Positions 35,631 through 48,660 are shown, numbered from the stretch's first letter. The stretch is DNA of 64,000 nt from Bradysia coprophila (GCF_014529535.1 NW_023503501.1:5834150-5898149); one strand, 5' to 3'. Program-made: numbers and translations. Notes: generated by a model not told the origin, from the letters alone.

Positions 35631-36420
35631 TGCCCTTTGTTAACACGATAACTTGAGTAAATCTCAACCGATTTTCAAAAACTTTTTTTTTAATCGACGA
35701 AGTATTGAAATCCTCAGGTCAAGTTCAAAAATGGGCGGTATCAGTTCAACCATCTGGTGGTAGTTCTCGAAAGAAGCCTTTTCTGCTCTTTGTTAACACG
35801 ATAACTGGAGCAAAGTTCAGCCGATTTTCAAAAACTTTTTTTTATTCGACGAAGTAGTGAAATCCTCAGGTCAAGTTCGAAAATGGGTGGTATCGGTCGA
35901 GGGGTAAACCACTCTATTTTTTGACGTGATTAACATGATTAACATGATTAACCAGTGATTAACATGATGACGAATTGCTGATTAACCAACATTTGACCGG
36001 GGGAATCGTCGCAAAACTACAAATAAACGTAAAATATAGCGGTTAATCAATGTTAATCACCGATTAACCGTTTGGATTCACAAAACTTATGTTTCTGATT
36101 AACAGATTAACTGATTAACCATGTTAATCACAAAATAGTGGTTTACCCCTCGGTATCGGTGCAACCATCTGGTGGTAGTTCTCGAAAGAAGCCCATTCTG
36201 CTCTTTGTTGACACGATAACTGGAGCAAAGTTCAACCGATTTTCAAAAACTTTTTTTTATTCGACGAAGTAGTGAAATCCTCAGGTCAAGTTCGAAAATT
36301 GGTGGTATCAGTTCAACCATCTAATGGTAGTTCTTGAAATAAGCCTTTTCTGCTCTTTGTTAACACGACAACTGGAGTAATTCTCAACCGATTTAAAAAC
36401 AAAATGTTTGGTGGAGAATG
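35631..36420 (+). repeat. 152-153-bp tandem repeat, four units
   Basis: The landmark ACACGATAACTTGAGTAAA (or ACTGGAGCAAA) starts at 35642, 35795, 36210 and 36362. Intervals are 153, 415 and 152 bp; removing the 255-bp MITE and its 8-bp duplication from the middle interval leaves 152. Other shared words are CGATTTTCAAAAACTTTTTT, CGACGAAGTA, CCTCAGGTCAAGTTC and CAACCATCTGGTGGTAGTTC. Confidence 0.85.
35898..36152. mobile_element. MITE with 8-bp TSD GTATCGGT inside the tandem repeat
   Basis: A 255-bp element with ends CGAGGGGTAAACCACT and its inverse, flanked by GTATCGGT at 35890-35897 and 36153-36160. The interior is a run of GATTAACATG words in both orientations. Sister repeat units show the single uninterrupted target (GGTATCAGTTCAACC). 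An 8-bp duplication fits hAT or P-type transposition; no transposase is present. Confidence 0.9.
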
Positions 36421-39400
36421 GAATCAATTCCTGAGGTTAGGTTCTAAGATAGATTATGTTGGTCTAACGAACAAGCTGATGTTGCTAACAGAATTTTTGT
36501 ATCTATTTCAATAGTATTTTTCTTGTTATGTGACTTTGCCTTGTAAACAAAACCGAATAAATAGAACAAAAATTAACGAGTGTGAAGTTGACACGAGTTT
36601 AAATGTTTTTGAAAACATACGTCATTTTTTACCGGGGCATTTTATATACATAGTTTCGAAGATTTTCAGTGAAACTAAACAGAATTAAATCACCAATGAG
36701 AGATTTATTAGACCGTTCTAGTCTAGTAGTTCTTCTTCTATATGCGTTTTTGTGGCAATCAACATACAAAATTACATTTCATTGAAATAAATCAATAAAT
36801 CATTGTCAATAAAAATACTATTGAGAAGCTCAGACAAACAGTCAAGGGATCTGACCCACCCAACAGAAGGGGCCTTGTAGATTGTGGAAATTGTTATCGT
36901 CACTACCACAAAAATCAGCGATGGCACTGCCTTCGAGTCGGTCTTTTGAGATACGAAATTTAAAAATCAAAATATTTTGTTAGGAAATTAAATTTTCGAT
37001 CACATTTTCCATGAAAATATTGTTTGGTGAAGTGACAGAAGTGACTGAATTGCCGACAGTGTCAATCATTTAGAGTCCTGCGAATTAGTGCTCAAATCCA
37101 AAATCTATAGGTATCTACGAGAGCGAATCATTCCTTAAAAAGGAGCTCTCTCGAATGTGTTGGGACAACTATCCTGCTACCGGCAATTACTGTATTTCCT
37201 CCTACACAGATTTTAACCAACGATTTGATCCACAAAACGGATGTTGTTTAACGAACGTTATAAGTTTTTTGGTTGATTGTTAAAAATAATTCAAGTTGAC
37301 GGTATTTTCATTAAATTGGGAACAATTTTGTGAAAATGTCGGTTTAAAATATGCAACTGGTCATTCCCAGAAAAAATAGTCACTCGAGTATTTCCGTAAA
37401 AAAACACAGAAGAATAATCTCCCGATCGGCTTCGCTCTTTTGAACACAACAAAAACACATTGCATAATTTGTTGAAATTGAATTGATTATCAAGAAGCAC
37501 TATAAAGCTTTTAAATTATTTACTTCGTAATTCTATTTTCTGAGAATGTACAGATAAATAACTACGTTTCCATAACAAATATCGCTAAAGTAATATCTGA
37601 CGCTACTTACTCAACTCACTGTAATGGAAGTGCTGACAGCTTACAGAAAAATTCATATTTATGGAAGTATAAATGGAGCTAAAATAAAAAATAATCTGAA
37701 ATATGAAATTTTTGAGGTAATTTCTGGATCAATCAAATCCGGAAATCTGTCGAAATTATCTGAATAAACAAGGCTCGATGCGATCGAAAAACCAATAAAA
37801 ACTTGTGAAGAACGAGAAAAACATAAAAATGTAGAAAAAAAACAGGAAACAGGAACAAGAAACAAATTGTTTTAAAAAAACAAGGTCCGAACGAAATTAA
37901 CGTTTATCCACCCCATGGCTGAATTCATCAATAGAAATTAATAATGTCAATACTCAATTCCAGATTAGTATTTGGAATGATTTGGTATACTCAAATTTTA
38001 GATTCCGCACGGCGAGCTTGAACGGATTTAAATAAAGTTGTCGTACATATCAAGTTTCACTTCATTGTATGAAGACGTGACTTATAATTTCCAACTTATC
38101 AGTTAAAGTATAAATTATACGTCATTTGCGCAAATTGTCTATTATTTTACTAATTTCGTATGACTTTTTAGGTCCTCTCTTATCTTTGCGATCCCTTGAT
38201 ATCGGATTGTTTTTACAAAGCTCAGTGGTAAGCTGTGCGACAGACCCAGCTTTGTCTATGTATACTAGGAGCGAAAATAGTGTCTCCCAACATTGTCTTT
38301 ACCTGTAAGCCATGTGACAATAATTCCTCATCTTAACGACTGCAGACGCGAAACATTTTAATCGGTTGTGGTTTGTGTCCACGTCGATCTCTCACACTGG
38401 TAACTCAATTGGACCACAGAAATCAAGGAAATCTTTTAAAAATTGCTTCTGTGGGTCATGAGCTGGATCCCTCAGAGTGATTGTGTGCTACCCGGCCGTA
38501 GAATGAAATGTGAATTATTATTTTTTTGCATGTAACTCATGTAACCTGAGTAAAACCTAAAAATTTAATCATTTCTCCGCCAATAGTGCCTCATAGGGTC
38601 TCATTTTCGCATTGCCCATTGCAAAATTCAGACTTTAATCACTCTCCGTAAACACTGTATTCGACATAACCTTACTTGCTTAGTGTCGCTACTAGAGTGC
38701 TCTAAAATAGGTCAAGTTCTCACTATAAAGACCATAACAGGAACTTTGAATGGAATTAACAGAATCCCCTGTGTGTGCCCATTATAGATTTGAATATAAT
38801 TGATTGGAATGTCGACAACGGGTAATTTTACAACGAACTTTTTTGTGACTTGTGTCTTGCACAGCTGTATAACACAAATATCAATTTAGGAATTACTTTT
38901 GAGACATTGCTGGCCAGTAACTAAGGTTACCGTTAGTAAAATACATCGTCAAGTTCTTCAGATTTTTTTTACATGAAACCATTGAACCAATGCGAACCAG
39001 ATATGTTTTGATGTACATTTTTACATATAGTACACAGAAAATGGCAATTCGCCTTCGAAATTCATTGCAAAGCTCTTGTGCCAATTTTTCGTATTTTATA
39101 TATAAAGCTTAACAACAATTAAAAGCACTTAACTCACAAAACATAAAACAGAGTACTTACATTCAATAATACGGACAAAATAAATGTTATACGACCCGAG
39201 CAAAAAGTTTCAACAATATATTAGAGTGTACCTGTTTCATTGGAATCAATTTAATTCAATCCACTCGGCTTTAATAAATCTTTACGTTAATTGCTCGACA
39301 ATTTTCCGGAAAAGTTAACTAATTTTATATCTTATTCTGGCAGTTATGTGTAACAGTAAACGCACTAAACGACGCTGTATCATGGTACTACACATATCAT

Positions 39401-39845
39401 ACTCGTATAGTTACAATGTTCATCTAAAATTTTCGTCTATTTTAGGCAAAAGCATTACTTTTATTAGGATAATAAAGTATTATGCTCTCCCAAGTATACT
39501 AACTGTACAAGAATAGAAGTACGTATTCGTGTTTGGGAATGGAGCACACACATTTTCGAAATTATGGCGTAACATTAATATGTTCTGTGCGTTATTATTA
39601 TGTGAAATGGATTTTATAAGTCTAACAACAAAAACTTATCTATTTCAAATCGAAAGTAATCGAACGTCAGATATATCGGAAGTATGTAACGAAAACAAGC
39701 CTTCACCTTTTGGGTGGGTCAGGTCCATTGACTGACTGACTGATTTTCTGAAATAGATTTTTGAAATTGTAACAAAAATATCATAAAATCGTCTTGCTAA
39801 AAGCAGCTCTTTGCCTGGCTCTGTCATAAATTGTTTATTAATTTA
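36421..39845. other. Long stretch without supported features
   Basis: AT-rich with short frames only. Sequence near 38395-38520 (GGTCATGAGCTGGATCCCTC, CTACCCGGCCGTA) is a diverged relative of the 32.6-kb repeat. Confidence 0.4.
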
Positions 39846-40336
39846 TTTTATCTCCTGCAAGCTGATATTTCATACATTACGCGTTTCTGCATATAAACAC
39901 AAACACATACATAACCACAGCCTATACGATTGGATAATTCACACATAACCCACCTAGGGTAAATTTACTTTCCATCTATATATTTGAAAAAAAAAATCGC
40001 CGAACGGCGGAAGCGAACACGGGACCAGCAGCATATCAACCAAACATGCTGACCACTACGCCAACAAATCACATAACGAGATGCAATTGGTGTCGGTAGT
40101 GGTTCGTTAGTCACTTCTACATCGATCAAATAATCAGAGTAGTCGGAATGATGTGATTTGAACGAAATGTTGAGGTGGATAGTATATGTGTGTAAGTAAA
40201 TAAAGGATTCTCTGTATGATGTTTTTTTTTTGTTGTGAATGCGTTTTAAAACAACATGCGTAATTAATTAATTTTAAATCCAAATTTTTGTGGTTATTTC
40301 GCTAATGTATGAAATATCAGCTTGCAGGAGATAAAA
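39846..40336. mobile_element. Inverted-repeat element carrying a tRNA-like core
   Basis: Arms 39846-39883 and 40300-40336 are inverted copies (TTTTATCTCCTGCAAGCTGA, then TATTTCATACATTA) with a single interior mismatch region. The tRNA-like sequence at 39987-40068 is inside. A second hairpin begins immediately to the right (40338). Confidence 0.75.
39987..40068 (-). repeat. tRNA-derived sequence with T-run terminator
   Basis: Minus strand: TTGGCGTAGTGGTCAGCATG (good A box), an extended anticodon-like stem AGCATGT / ATATGCT around TTGGTTG, then CCCGTGTTCGCTTCCGCC (degenerate B box), a small hairpin CGCCGTTCGGCG and ten T. This is a Pol III-type unit derived from a tRNA. The T-stem does not pair, so it is not a working tRNA. 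Confidence 0.7.
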
Positions 40337-40337
40337 C

Positions 40338-40466
40338 ATTGTTCTACCTTGGTGTATATTTCTCGAATCACTTCTTATGTACAATTGTATATACACTCGC
40401 TGGCGCTCGTTATATACAATTGTACATACGAAGTTATTCTCGAAATATACACCAAGGTAGAAAATG
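40338..40466. repeat. Hairpin, ~55-bp arms with GC-rich loop
   Basis: Left arm 40338-40393 and right arm 40411-40466 (TACCTTGGTGTATATTTCTC against its inverse) flank the loop CACTCGCTGGCGCTCGT. Confidence 0.75.
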
Positions 40467-41235
40467 TACTATATTTGCTTTATACCTCTTGAATAAAAAT
40501 GAAACTCGTGTCAATACGGCACTCGCTTCGCTCTGGCCGAAAATTTAAACCTTTTTTTGTCTTCTTATCATCGACATCAAGATGTCACGCAAAAAATTCT
40601 TTTCGTAATAAATCCAAGACTATTTACTCCGGTATTTTCCATTAACTGACTTAACCCAACTCGTAGTAGAAAAAATATTTTTTTTTGAAATTTGTTAATT
40701 CAGTGAACAAACAGTTTATCATTAGTAAGACTTGCAGTCAAGGGAATAATTCAATTGGCTTTAACCACAAAGATTGCAAAATTAACAAAGGAATTCATTG
40801 AAAATCTCTCGAACAAATTAATTGACTTACCAGTAACAGTACATTTCTTACCAATGGGAAAAATGATGGAAATGACACTTCTGGTGTGAAATTCTCCGAA
40901 GGAGGCGTAGTTCAGGTAAACATACCAAGTAAGGTATTTTACTCAAAGTCGTGATACAGAGTGCAAAATGTGAAGGTATTCGAAGTCGACAAGTATATAC
41001 TCATGGTATTTATCACAGGTCTTGGACCATATTTATAAAAGATTTTACAAAAAAATCAATAAAACTTCAATTCTTTGATAGTTCTTAATCGCTAGGAGGA
41101 CCCAAAAAATCACACAAGATGATTTTTGGACGAACAACTAGTTAAAATGATATTGTCATGTTTATAAAGAGACATGTCCCTACTATCTGTAATATTATAA
41201 CTTGTGCGACGTGATTTCTCATTGCATGATTTTTA

Positions 41236-41429
41236 CAGTTAACCCCAGCTGTTTTTCAGCTGGTCCACTCATTCATCCTTTATACTTGTTTATACGAGTT
41301 TAATAGTTACATGCGGCTGTGGTCGTAATAAATCCGTATAAATACGTATAAGATAGTGAGGTTGTACTGCTGGACCAGGTAAAACACAGCTGAAGCAAAA
41401 TGCGTCACAAGTTTGGCTAGGATTAACTG
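41236..41429. mobile_element. TA-flanked MITE with CAGTTAACCC ends
   Basis: Outer ends CAGTTAACCCC and AGGATTAACTG are flanked by TA (41234-41235, 41430-41431). Further inside, CAGCTG...TGGTCCA pairs with TGGACCA...CAGCTG. About 194 bp, non-coding; Tc1/mariner/pogo-type by its target. Confidence 0.7.
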
Positions 41430-44090
41430 TATTTCCAATGTCAATTATGCCATGTTAATTACACAGTCATGGCATGGTAATTAATGATAGTTGGAAACAA
41501 CGTTTCTTTACGAAAATAGTCAGGTTAAGGATTGTAAATGAAAAATGCGAAATTTACAAAATCTCTCAATATTGAAATGTTGTAGTCACACAAAAAATCG
41601 ATATTTTGACTGATGTGAAATAGAGATCAAATAGAATTTACACTGATAATAATGGGTTGTAATGTATTGCAAAGGAACTGGTTTGTTTGTGTATGCTTTG
41701 AGGAAATTTTAGAAATTACAGAACGGCACAATTTCACCTGATGAACGAATACCAGTCGTAGCTAACGTTACTCGATTATGAAAGTTAATATCAATATTTT
41801 CCGCATAATTTTATCATAGCACCGGAAGTTCTTTCACAGTTACCGACCACAATACATTTTCCCACAACGCCATCGTTCTTTGAATACCTTATACAGTTTC
41901 AATAATGAGGAACCTTTAACTTTGTACATTAATAATAATATGCATAACAGCATAGCGTCGCGTCGCTAACATCCCTAATGAACCAAACTATAAATTTGTA
42001 GCACAGAGGCACAAACGAAATGAGGAAAACCAAGATAAGTGTTTCACTTCTGTATATATACGAAAATGAAAATGAATAATATACAGTGGAGCAGAGAGTA
42101 CACCAGCGGTATAAGCAAAGCAATTGTAGAAAACTAAACAAATTAAGGTCTGGGTTGGAGGCTACCTATATCCAAATGTCTATGCTACCAGTATATTGCA
42201 CATAATATTAAATGTGTGTTTATGTTCATTGTGACGGTCTCTGATATTCCGTACCTTGATAATGTCCTGTAGATACACTTACACACGGGGTAAAATGTAA
42301 CTCGAATGATTGCTGTACGCTGCATATATGACAAAACATCCATATAATGTGGAACGTTTCAAGTAGTTTCTATAAAATAATAAAAGGTATAGAACAAGGG
42401 ACAGAGCAGACATGCAATGGGATGAAGCGCAACGATGCACAATGTCTTTCCACTCAGCTTTTCAAACAAAATGAATTATAAATGAAAGAACACTGTGCAC
42501 CATTACAAAATTATAGTTTTGCAACAACCATGGAGAAAACATTATTGTAATCGTTGTTTTATAACGATGCTCGTACAAGAAGAATATTGGCGAAAAGCCA
42601 ATGTTTTTGAAAACGCCATATTGTTGTTATAGTCTGTAATTTGATTCATTACGAGGAAAAAACCGGATCTTTTTTAATTTGTCGATGAGTTTTTCGAATC
42701 CATTTATAATGGTCCAATCGAGCAATACAATTTTTTAATTGTGTAGAAAGTCGGACGCTGCAAATTGTATACTGATAATGACGTAACTCTCATCGGACCC
42801 AACGTACCCAACGAATCCCGCTTATCCGGGATAAAGATTATTTGAGATAATTGAAGATAATTCTAGCAAATTTACATGGGAAAAATCGTCTTCTATCATC
42901 CCCACTCATAATTCTCGATATTCTTATCCTGCGATATGGCTCTCTCTATCTCCCCATCTCTGACGTTTTCAGTAGTTAATTAGCGATGCGAATGAATTAT
43001 TGTTCGTTCAATCTACGTGAATTTTGTTGATTACTCTCACACACGTAATATATACACAAAACTAACCGAGTCTACATCTTTGTTTATTCATCCCCCAATC
43101 AACGGCACCCAACATAGAGTCTTCACATTGGTGATGTAGACCCACAACGTGGAAATAAAAATTCATTTAGGTAAGACATATCCGAATATCTTCATTCCAT
43201 AAACGTAAAAACAACACGTAAGGTATGTATAGATAGTATGCGACGGTGTGTGTACGACTGGCGGGTATATCATTGACATTGAGATTTATTTGGTGTGGGA
43301 TTTATACGACATAAGATTAATGGTTAACATGGGACCCAACTATCTGCGCCTTCGGTAATGTGTTGAAATCTTAAGAATCGGTGTACGGGATGTGTATGCA
43401 ATAAAATTTGTTGGCAATTTTATGATTAAATACGGCACAGATTGCGAAATTCTGTTGGTTACAACATGAATGTAGTTTAACGATTCGGATTTATATGTCA
43501 CTTTTGTGCATAGACCTATCCCCATTGTTTGTGGGGTCGTGGCTCATTTCTCGTATGAAATGAAATTACGATTTGGGAATTCGTTCTCCACTCCTTACTA
43601 AAGGATTGAACTGCAAAGACACGCTTACGAAAGCTATTTATTTTCGTGTTATCCTATCAGGCCTACATAGGCCCAGTTCTCCACGTTATCGTAGCCCTTC
43701 CTTATCCTAAACGTTCTCCAATATGTTCGTTAAGTCTAATACTTCGTTTGTTCAAAGTGTCTCATAGACTTGGAAATAAAATCTGCTACTTCATTAGGGG
43801 TAACATAAACGTTTATATAGATAGTTATCTCCATCAAAAGCGGGTACAGTGTGACAGACAAGTGTAAATAGGTAGGCTGCAAAAATGTTTTCTTTTTTAT
43901 TACACATAATAATGTTGTACAACGGCATCAATTTGCATCTAGGTATATTATCTGCTCATTCGATCATGTTGTCTAAAAAAAAACCGTTACGATGGCTTAC
44001 ATCATCTGACTCCCAACCACTCAAGCACCCGTCAATCAACGAAAAGTCCTGTATTATATGTCTACCTAAAGTCAAGAACCATGTAGGTTT
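41430..44090. other. Intergenic, nothing recognised
   Basis: AT-rich. A small inverted pair (CCATGTTAATTAC / GGTAATTAATG) lies at about 41450-41485. No supported gene. Confidence 0.35.
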
Positions 44091-44094
44091 GTAG

Positions 44095-44112
44095 TCGTCG
44101 TCGTCGTCGTCA
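44095..44112. repeat. (TCG)n microsatellite
   Basis: Six TCG trinucleotides in a row. Confidence 0.9.
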
Positions 44113-44782
44113 TGTAGACAGTTATAAATAATGTTCCATTCCATTGAATTGTTACCCAAACATTTTCAATACAATCGTCGAATGTAACAAAGTACATTAA
44201 GTATTCAAAACGTTGACTTGATTATCAGTCAAAGAATAAAAAAAAACCTTCAGCCACATACACGCAGAGACACCCGAAAAACCACAATTGTTATAACTTT
44301 TTGTTTCGCAAACGACGGCTAATTTTGTTTCAATTTAAACAACATCAGCAAAACATGCAACAATGAACTATATACACATTCACCGCGTGCACATTATAGC
44401 AATACCCAACCATATAGATTCCTTTAATCTTTCACTTTGTACCATTCCCGTTCAAATATTCATTGTGCAGTGGATGAAAATTGATTCTTTGACAAATTGC
44501 CAATTCCGCTTCTAACCCAATCTATCCGCAAGTTGATGTGTTTGTGCGGAAAAATTGTTTTGTTCTAAAATGGTACGGAAAAGATTTATTGACTGGGTCA
44601 ATCACGTGATACGTGTTCGATGTTTCTTTTTTTGACTGCACTGATTCAGTTACGGTATACGCTTTGACGACTGGCGAATATACTATTAACTCGTCAATGG
44701 AAATAAAGGCTTATACGGTAATGATGTTATAAATTTGAATATACTATACGGAATAAACGGAATCCAAGGTTGACAGTACAAT

Positions 44783-44918
44783 AGTAGGTTACATTGTGTG
44801 CTGAAAGTAACTCGTTACATGATATTTCGACTAGTATAGAGATCCGAGCCGAAGGTGAGGTATGCAATTATACGAGTCAAAATAACAATTTACGAAGCGA
44901 GTTGCTTAAGTACAATGA
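44783..44918 (+). repeat. Interspersed repeat shared with the HP1 5' flank
   Basis: GTAGGTTACATTG...GCTG, GTTCATTACAT-like, GGTCAAAATAAC-like and GTTGCTTAA words occur in the same order as at 53135-53238. The identity is moderate. Confidence 0.55.
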
Positions 44919-44920
44919 AC

Positions 44921-45403
44921 CCTTTTCAAATTTGTAGCCTACATTTAGGCGGAAAATATTGATTTTTTGATTATTTCTCCGAACCAAAATCTTTGCTTTT
45001 TTTTCAAAAAGTAAAATCATTAAAGCAGGCAATTATAACCTGTCACATACGGCTATTCATCTTATTCATCTGTTATCGATAACGACGACAAAAATAATGA
45101 CAAGCTTTGGTAAAATAGTCCTTTATATATAGTAAAATGCATATTAAAAAAATTGAAGTACAAGATTTGAAATCAACTGATTAAAAATACTTTGATCGAT
45201 GGAAGTAATAGACCCGATAATAATACTGGTCATTTGCTTGCGTAACAGGTTAAAGGCAAAATTGGTCTGTGGTGATAACTTATCCCACTGTGCAGATTAC
45301 ACAAATTTACACCATCTGCAAAGGTTTCTTCAACTGGGATAAGTTTAATCATCAAAAAAAACGAATATTTTCATCCCAAATGTAGGCTACAAATTTGCGA
45401 AGG
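44921..45403. mobile_element. Element with ~30-bp TIRs hosting a nested MITE
   Basis: The ends (CAAATTTGTAGCCTACATTT at about 44927 and its inverse at about 45377-45396) delimit 483 bp. The TTAA-type MITE at 45039-45249 lies inside, giving a host of about 270 bp before that insertion. Confidence 0.75.
45039..45249. mobile_element. TTAA-flanked MITE family B (piggyBac-like), copy 2, inverted
   Basis: Ends CCTGTCAC and GTAACAGG. The right flank is TTAA (45250-45253); the left is ATAA (45035-45038), a one-base decay. Read in reverse it aligns with 9805-10003 through TCTATTACTTC, GATCGAAGAT-like and TCGTTGTCGATAACAGATGA-like words. Confidence 0.75.
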
Positions 45404-48310
45404 AATGATTGCTCTTAAAATTATGAGTTAGTTGAGTTACCACTTTACCAATTTAATGCCTCATGTAATGAATTACTTTGGCAACACCTACTGTAATCTA
45501 CTCCGAGTAGGATCGTCAAATTGAACATCGTTATGCGTATTCTATAGCTGTTCACTCACTTATATTTAACACATTTTATACATGTCTTATTTACGCGAGT
45601 TTGTGTTGACACACATTTCGTCGTGTTTTATTTTCCACTAATCCATAACGTTTTTATTTTTCATAAATACTTAAACGAGACTATATTGATTTTATACCGG
45701 ATCCCGTCATCCTTCAAATCCACTGATAGCTGACCCAGAAAATAAATTGCGTGTTGCTAGCATATAAAAATGAAAATGCATTCCCATTTGGATTTATATT
45801 TTTTTTTTCATTCCGCGTTGGTGCTGTGTATTTTTTGCTTTTAAGTATTTTTTTCCCTCGATTTTCGCTGTGCTATTTTATTTTTTACCTAAAATAAAAT
45901 CCTATACCTGCTCGGCTAGCTCTATACGTATTATATATCCAAGATGAGGCTAACGTATAAAATTGGGATGTGTATATATTCCCACTGCAATTAAATTTTT
46001 CAGTAAATTTCAGACCATTTTCTCTTTGGATGAATTGTGCTTTTTTAAATCTAAACGAACATAAAAATGGCTATCATAGAATTGTATACGGCTATGGTTT
46101 ATAATATTTTAGTTTTAAAATGTACCTAACTGAAAAAAAGGTTATTTCATTAAAAAATTGGCTCTAATTACAGTGCGATTGAAATGCAAGTGTATTACTT
46201 CGTTTAATCGATAATCTTTCAAAAGATTTACAGAAAGTCTTCTACTTCACTTGTTTTATCACACATTTTGCTATAATAGTAGATTATGCATACCTGTACA
46301 AAACATTTACTTTGACAATTTTGAAGTTGTGTATTGAGCTGGTATGTTTTGACCTAGGGAAAATAGCAGGAAAATACAATTTCCAAATTTTCTTCCCTCG
46401 TTTTACAAATAACTATTGGGCAGAGGTGCACACGCTATTTTATCTGCCGAGAACAGATATGTCGAATAAATAGTTTTGCATTAGAGAGAAAAAGTCAGAT
46501 TATCGTTCTGGGCAGATCAAAAATCATATTAGTCAAAACTCCTACTACTGCCTATTGTTGGTACCGAGTTTACTGACTGAAATTAACCGAAAGATAAGTT
46601 AATTAGGTTGAGATATTCAGTAAATAAATTTGCAATAAATCGAACATACTTTGTCAACATATAAAGTGATAACGTATGAATGTACAGTGAGCGAAAGTTG
46701 AACATACTTATATTTGATATTTATACTTTTCCAACATTGAAATTCTGTGTCATCTGTTGAACGTGAAAATCGCAATGATTTTTATCGCTGTGAGGGTTTT
46801 TTTTAAAGCGACCTGGCGAAATCTGACACATTTTCCAGTGGACTTTTTTATGTGCCTAAATACGTATTGGTCCCTAGAAGCCAAAAATATTTTTTTTTAT
46901 TCGTCGATGCCTATAAGCCTAACGAGAGATGATCAAAACTCGAAAACATGCACTTTCCGGCTACAGAACACGTACAAGGTCGTGAGAGGTGTCATTTGAA
47001 AGGTAACATGTATGTACTTTCGGGGCTATCTTATATGGGGGGTAAAATACACCATACACCCCTGATGAGCAGTTACGAGCAGTTGAACTTCTGACGGTTC
47101 CTGTGCATTCGAAAAGCCACAAAAATTAAAAAAAAAAACCCTAATTACTACTGGTCTAACCGTATTCTATTTAACAGAAATTTATTGACCTGAGAGTGTT
47201 ATACACAATGTACAGAGTACTTTTAATTTTGGTCTAAAATTTATAATGTTCCCGAAAAAATCAACAGCAAAGTGTACGTCGTAGCTTGTTTGGGTTACCT
47301 TTACATAGTGATACTTCATATAGAGGTAGTTTACTTTGTAAATAGTCTCGTCTCGTGTCTTATGGTTTTAGTGCTTTTATATTACGAATGGGATAGAGCT
47401 CAACACTTAATAAAGTTGTGGTGTACGGTGAGGTTACGGTCTGGCATCACTCTTAGACCCAAAACTAAAATAGATGAGTCTTTTCGTTCCACGTCAACTT
47501 TTACGGTGTGTACTTGTACTGTACATTAATATTGTCCAAATTAAAGTGGGCAACATTTTGATAATTAATTATAAGGGACCGCTTTTCCTCTATCAACAAG
47601 AATGTTTCAAAATTAATTATTTTGGTAGATAGAAATAGAAGGATTGCGAAAATTCGTTGACAACAACAGGTATGAGCTGGCATCCCATATTTTTCGGGAT
47701 GAAAGTTTAATTAAATTGTATACAGTTTACAGATCGATAGAAATGTGACACGTGCTGAAGACTGAACGGTTCAACACATCTTAAAAATGTTTGGTTTTGA
47801 AGAAATTTGAAATTATTTTCAGTTGTTATAACGTATTTGTTGAAATTTAAAAGATAGTCATGGTAGAGGCACATTTTCGATAAAATGAAGGAAAACGCGT
47901 TTGTCTATTGCATATAGAATCCATTAAAAAAATTTGTAGGTCTGTCCGTTTTGGCTTTGGTGAAAATAGACATATACAGAATTTTTGCACCCAAATTCAA
48001 CAAAATCAGCGGAAAAACACGCTTTTTATGTAAATTATTAGAAAGTTCCCATTTGACTTCAGAAACGTGAGCTTTTTGTGATTTAAAAGTAGCGAAGAAA
48101 GTAATGTATTACTAGCCACTTTATTAGAGATTTGATAATGGTACTGATAACACATAAGATTATTTATTCGAATCGATTCAACAATATGGTAATAGAGGAA
48201 TATTCATATATAGTCGGTGATTAGTGAGGCGTATAAAATGAAAATGAGGCCAATCAGTTAATCGGAAGCTTACAGTGGGACCGACGATGAGGCAGCAAAT
48301 AACACGTCCT
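45404..48310. other. Intergenic, nothing recognised
   Basis: AT-rich with small frames lacking support. Confidence 0.35.
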
Positions 48311-48387
48311 AGATGTCATTAAAGTTTAGTTATTTCGTAAAAGTGGAAAGTGTACACTCGACCGATCAATTAGCCTCTGTGTTACAT

Positions 48388-48625
48388 CTTGTAAAAAAGA
48401 CAATCACCTGGAATCGATCCTTTTCGTTACGTTTTGTAACAGGGAGAATTACTCTGGAATTTAGCTTTTTCGTCACGTTTTGTAAAAGGGAAAAATCCGT
48501 TGGAATCGTTCTGTTAGCTTTTCTGTCATTTTTTGTAAAAGGGAAAAATCCTCTGGAACTCAACTTTTCCGTTACATTTCCCGACCGATCAATAGCGTCT
48601 ATGTTACATTTTGTGAAGAGGATTT
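48388..48625. repeat. Tandem repeat, ~46-52-bp unit
   Basis: Units contain CGTTACGTTTTGTAAAAGGG followed by AAAAATCCTCTGGAAC. Starts near 48425, 48471, 48523 and 48570 give spacings of 46, 52 and 47 bp. This explains the 115-codon frame (48313-48660) and its repeated FVKGK / FSVTF peptides. The TTTTGTAAAAGG word also occurs in the 18.5-kb minisatellite. Confidence 0.7.
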
Positions 48626-48660
48626 TTATCAAGCGAACCAACAGGCTGACCTCTAAATGA

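Noticed and set aside
48313..48660. 115-codon plus-strand frame
   Set aside because: It tracks the ~48-bp tandem repeat and shows the same peptide word again and again.
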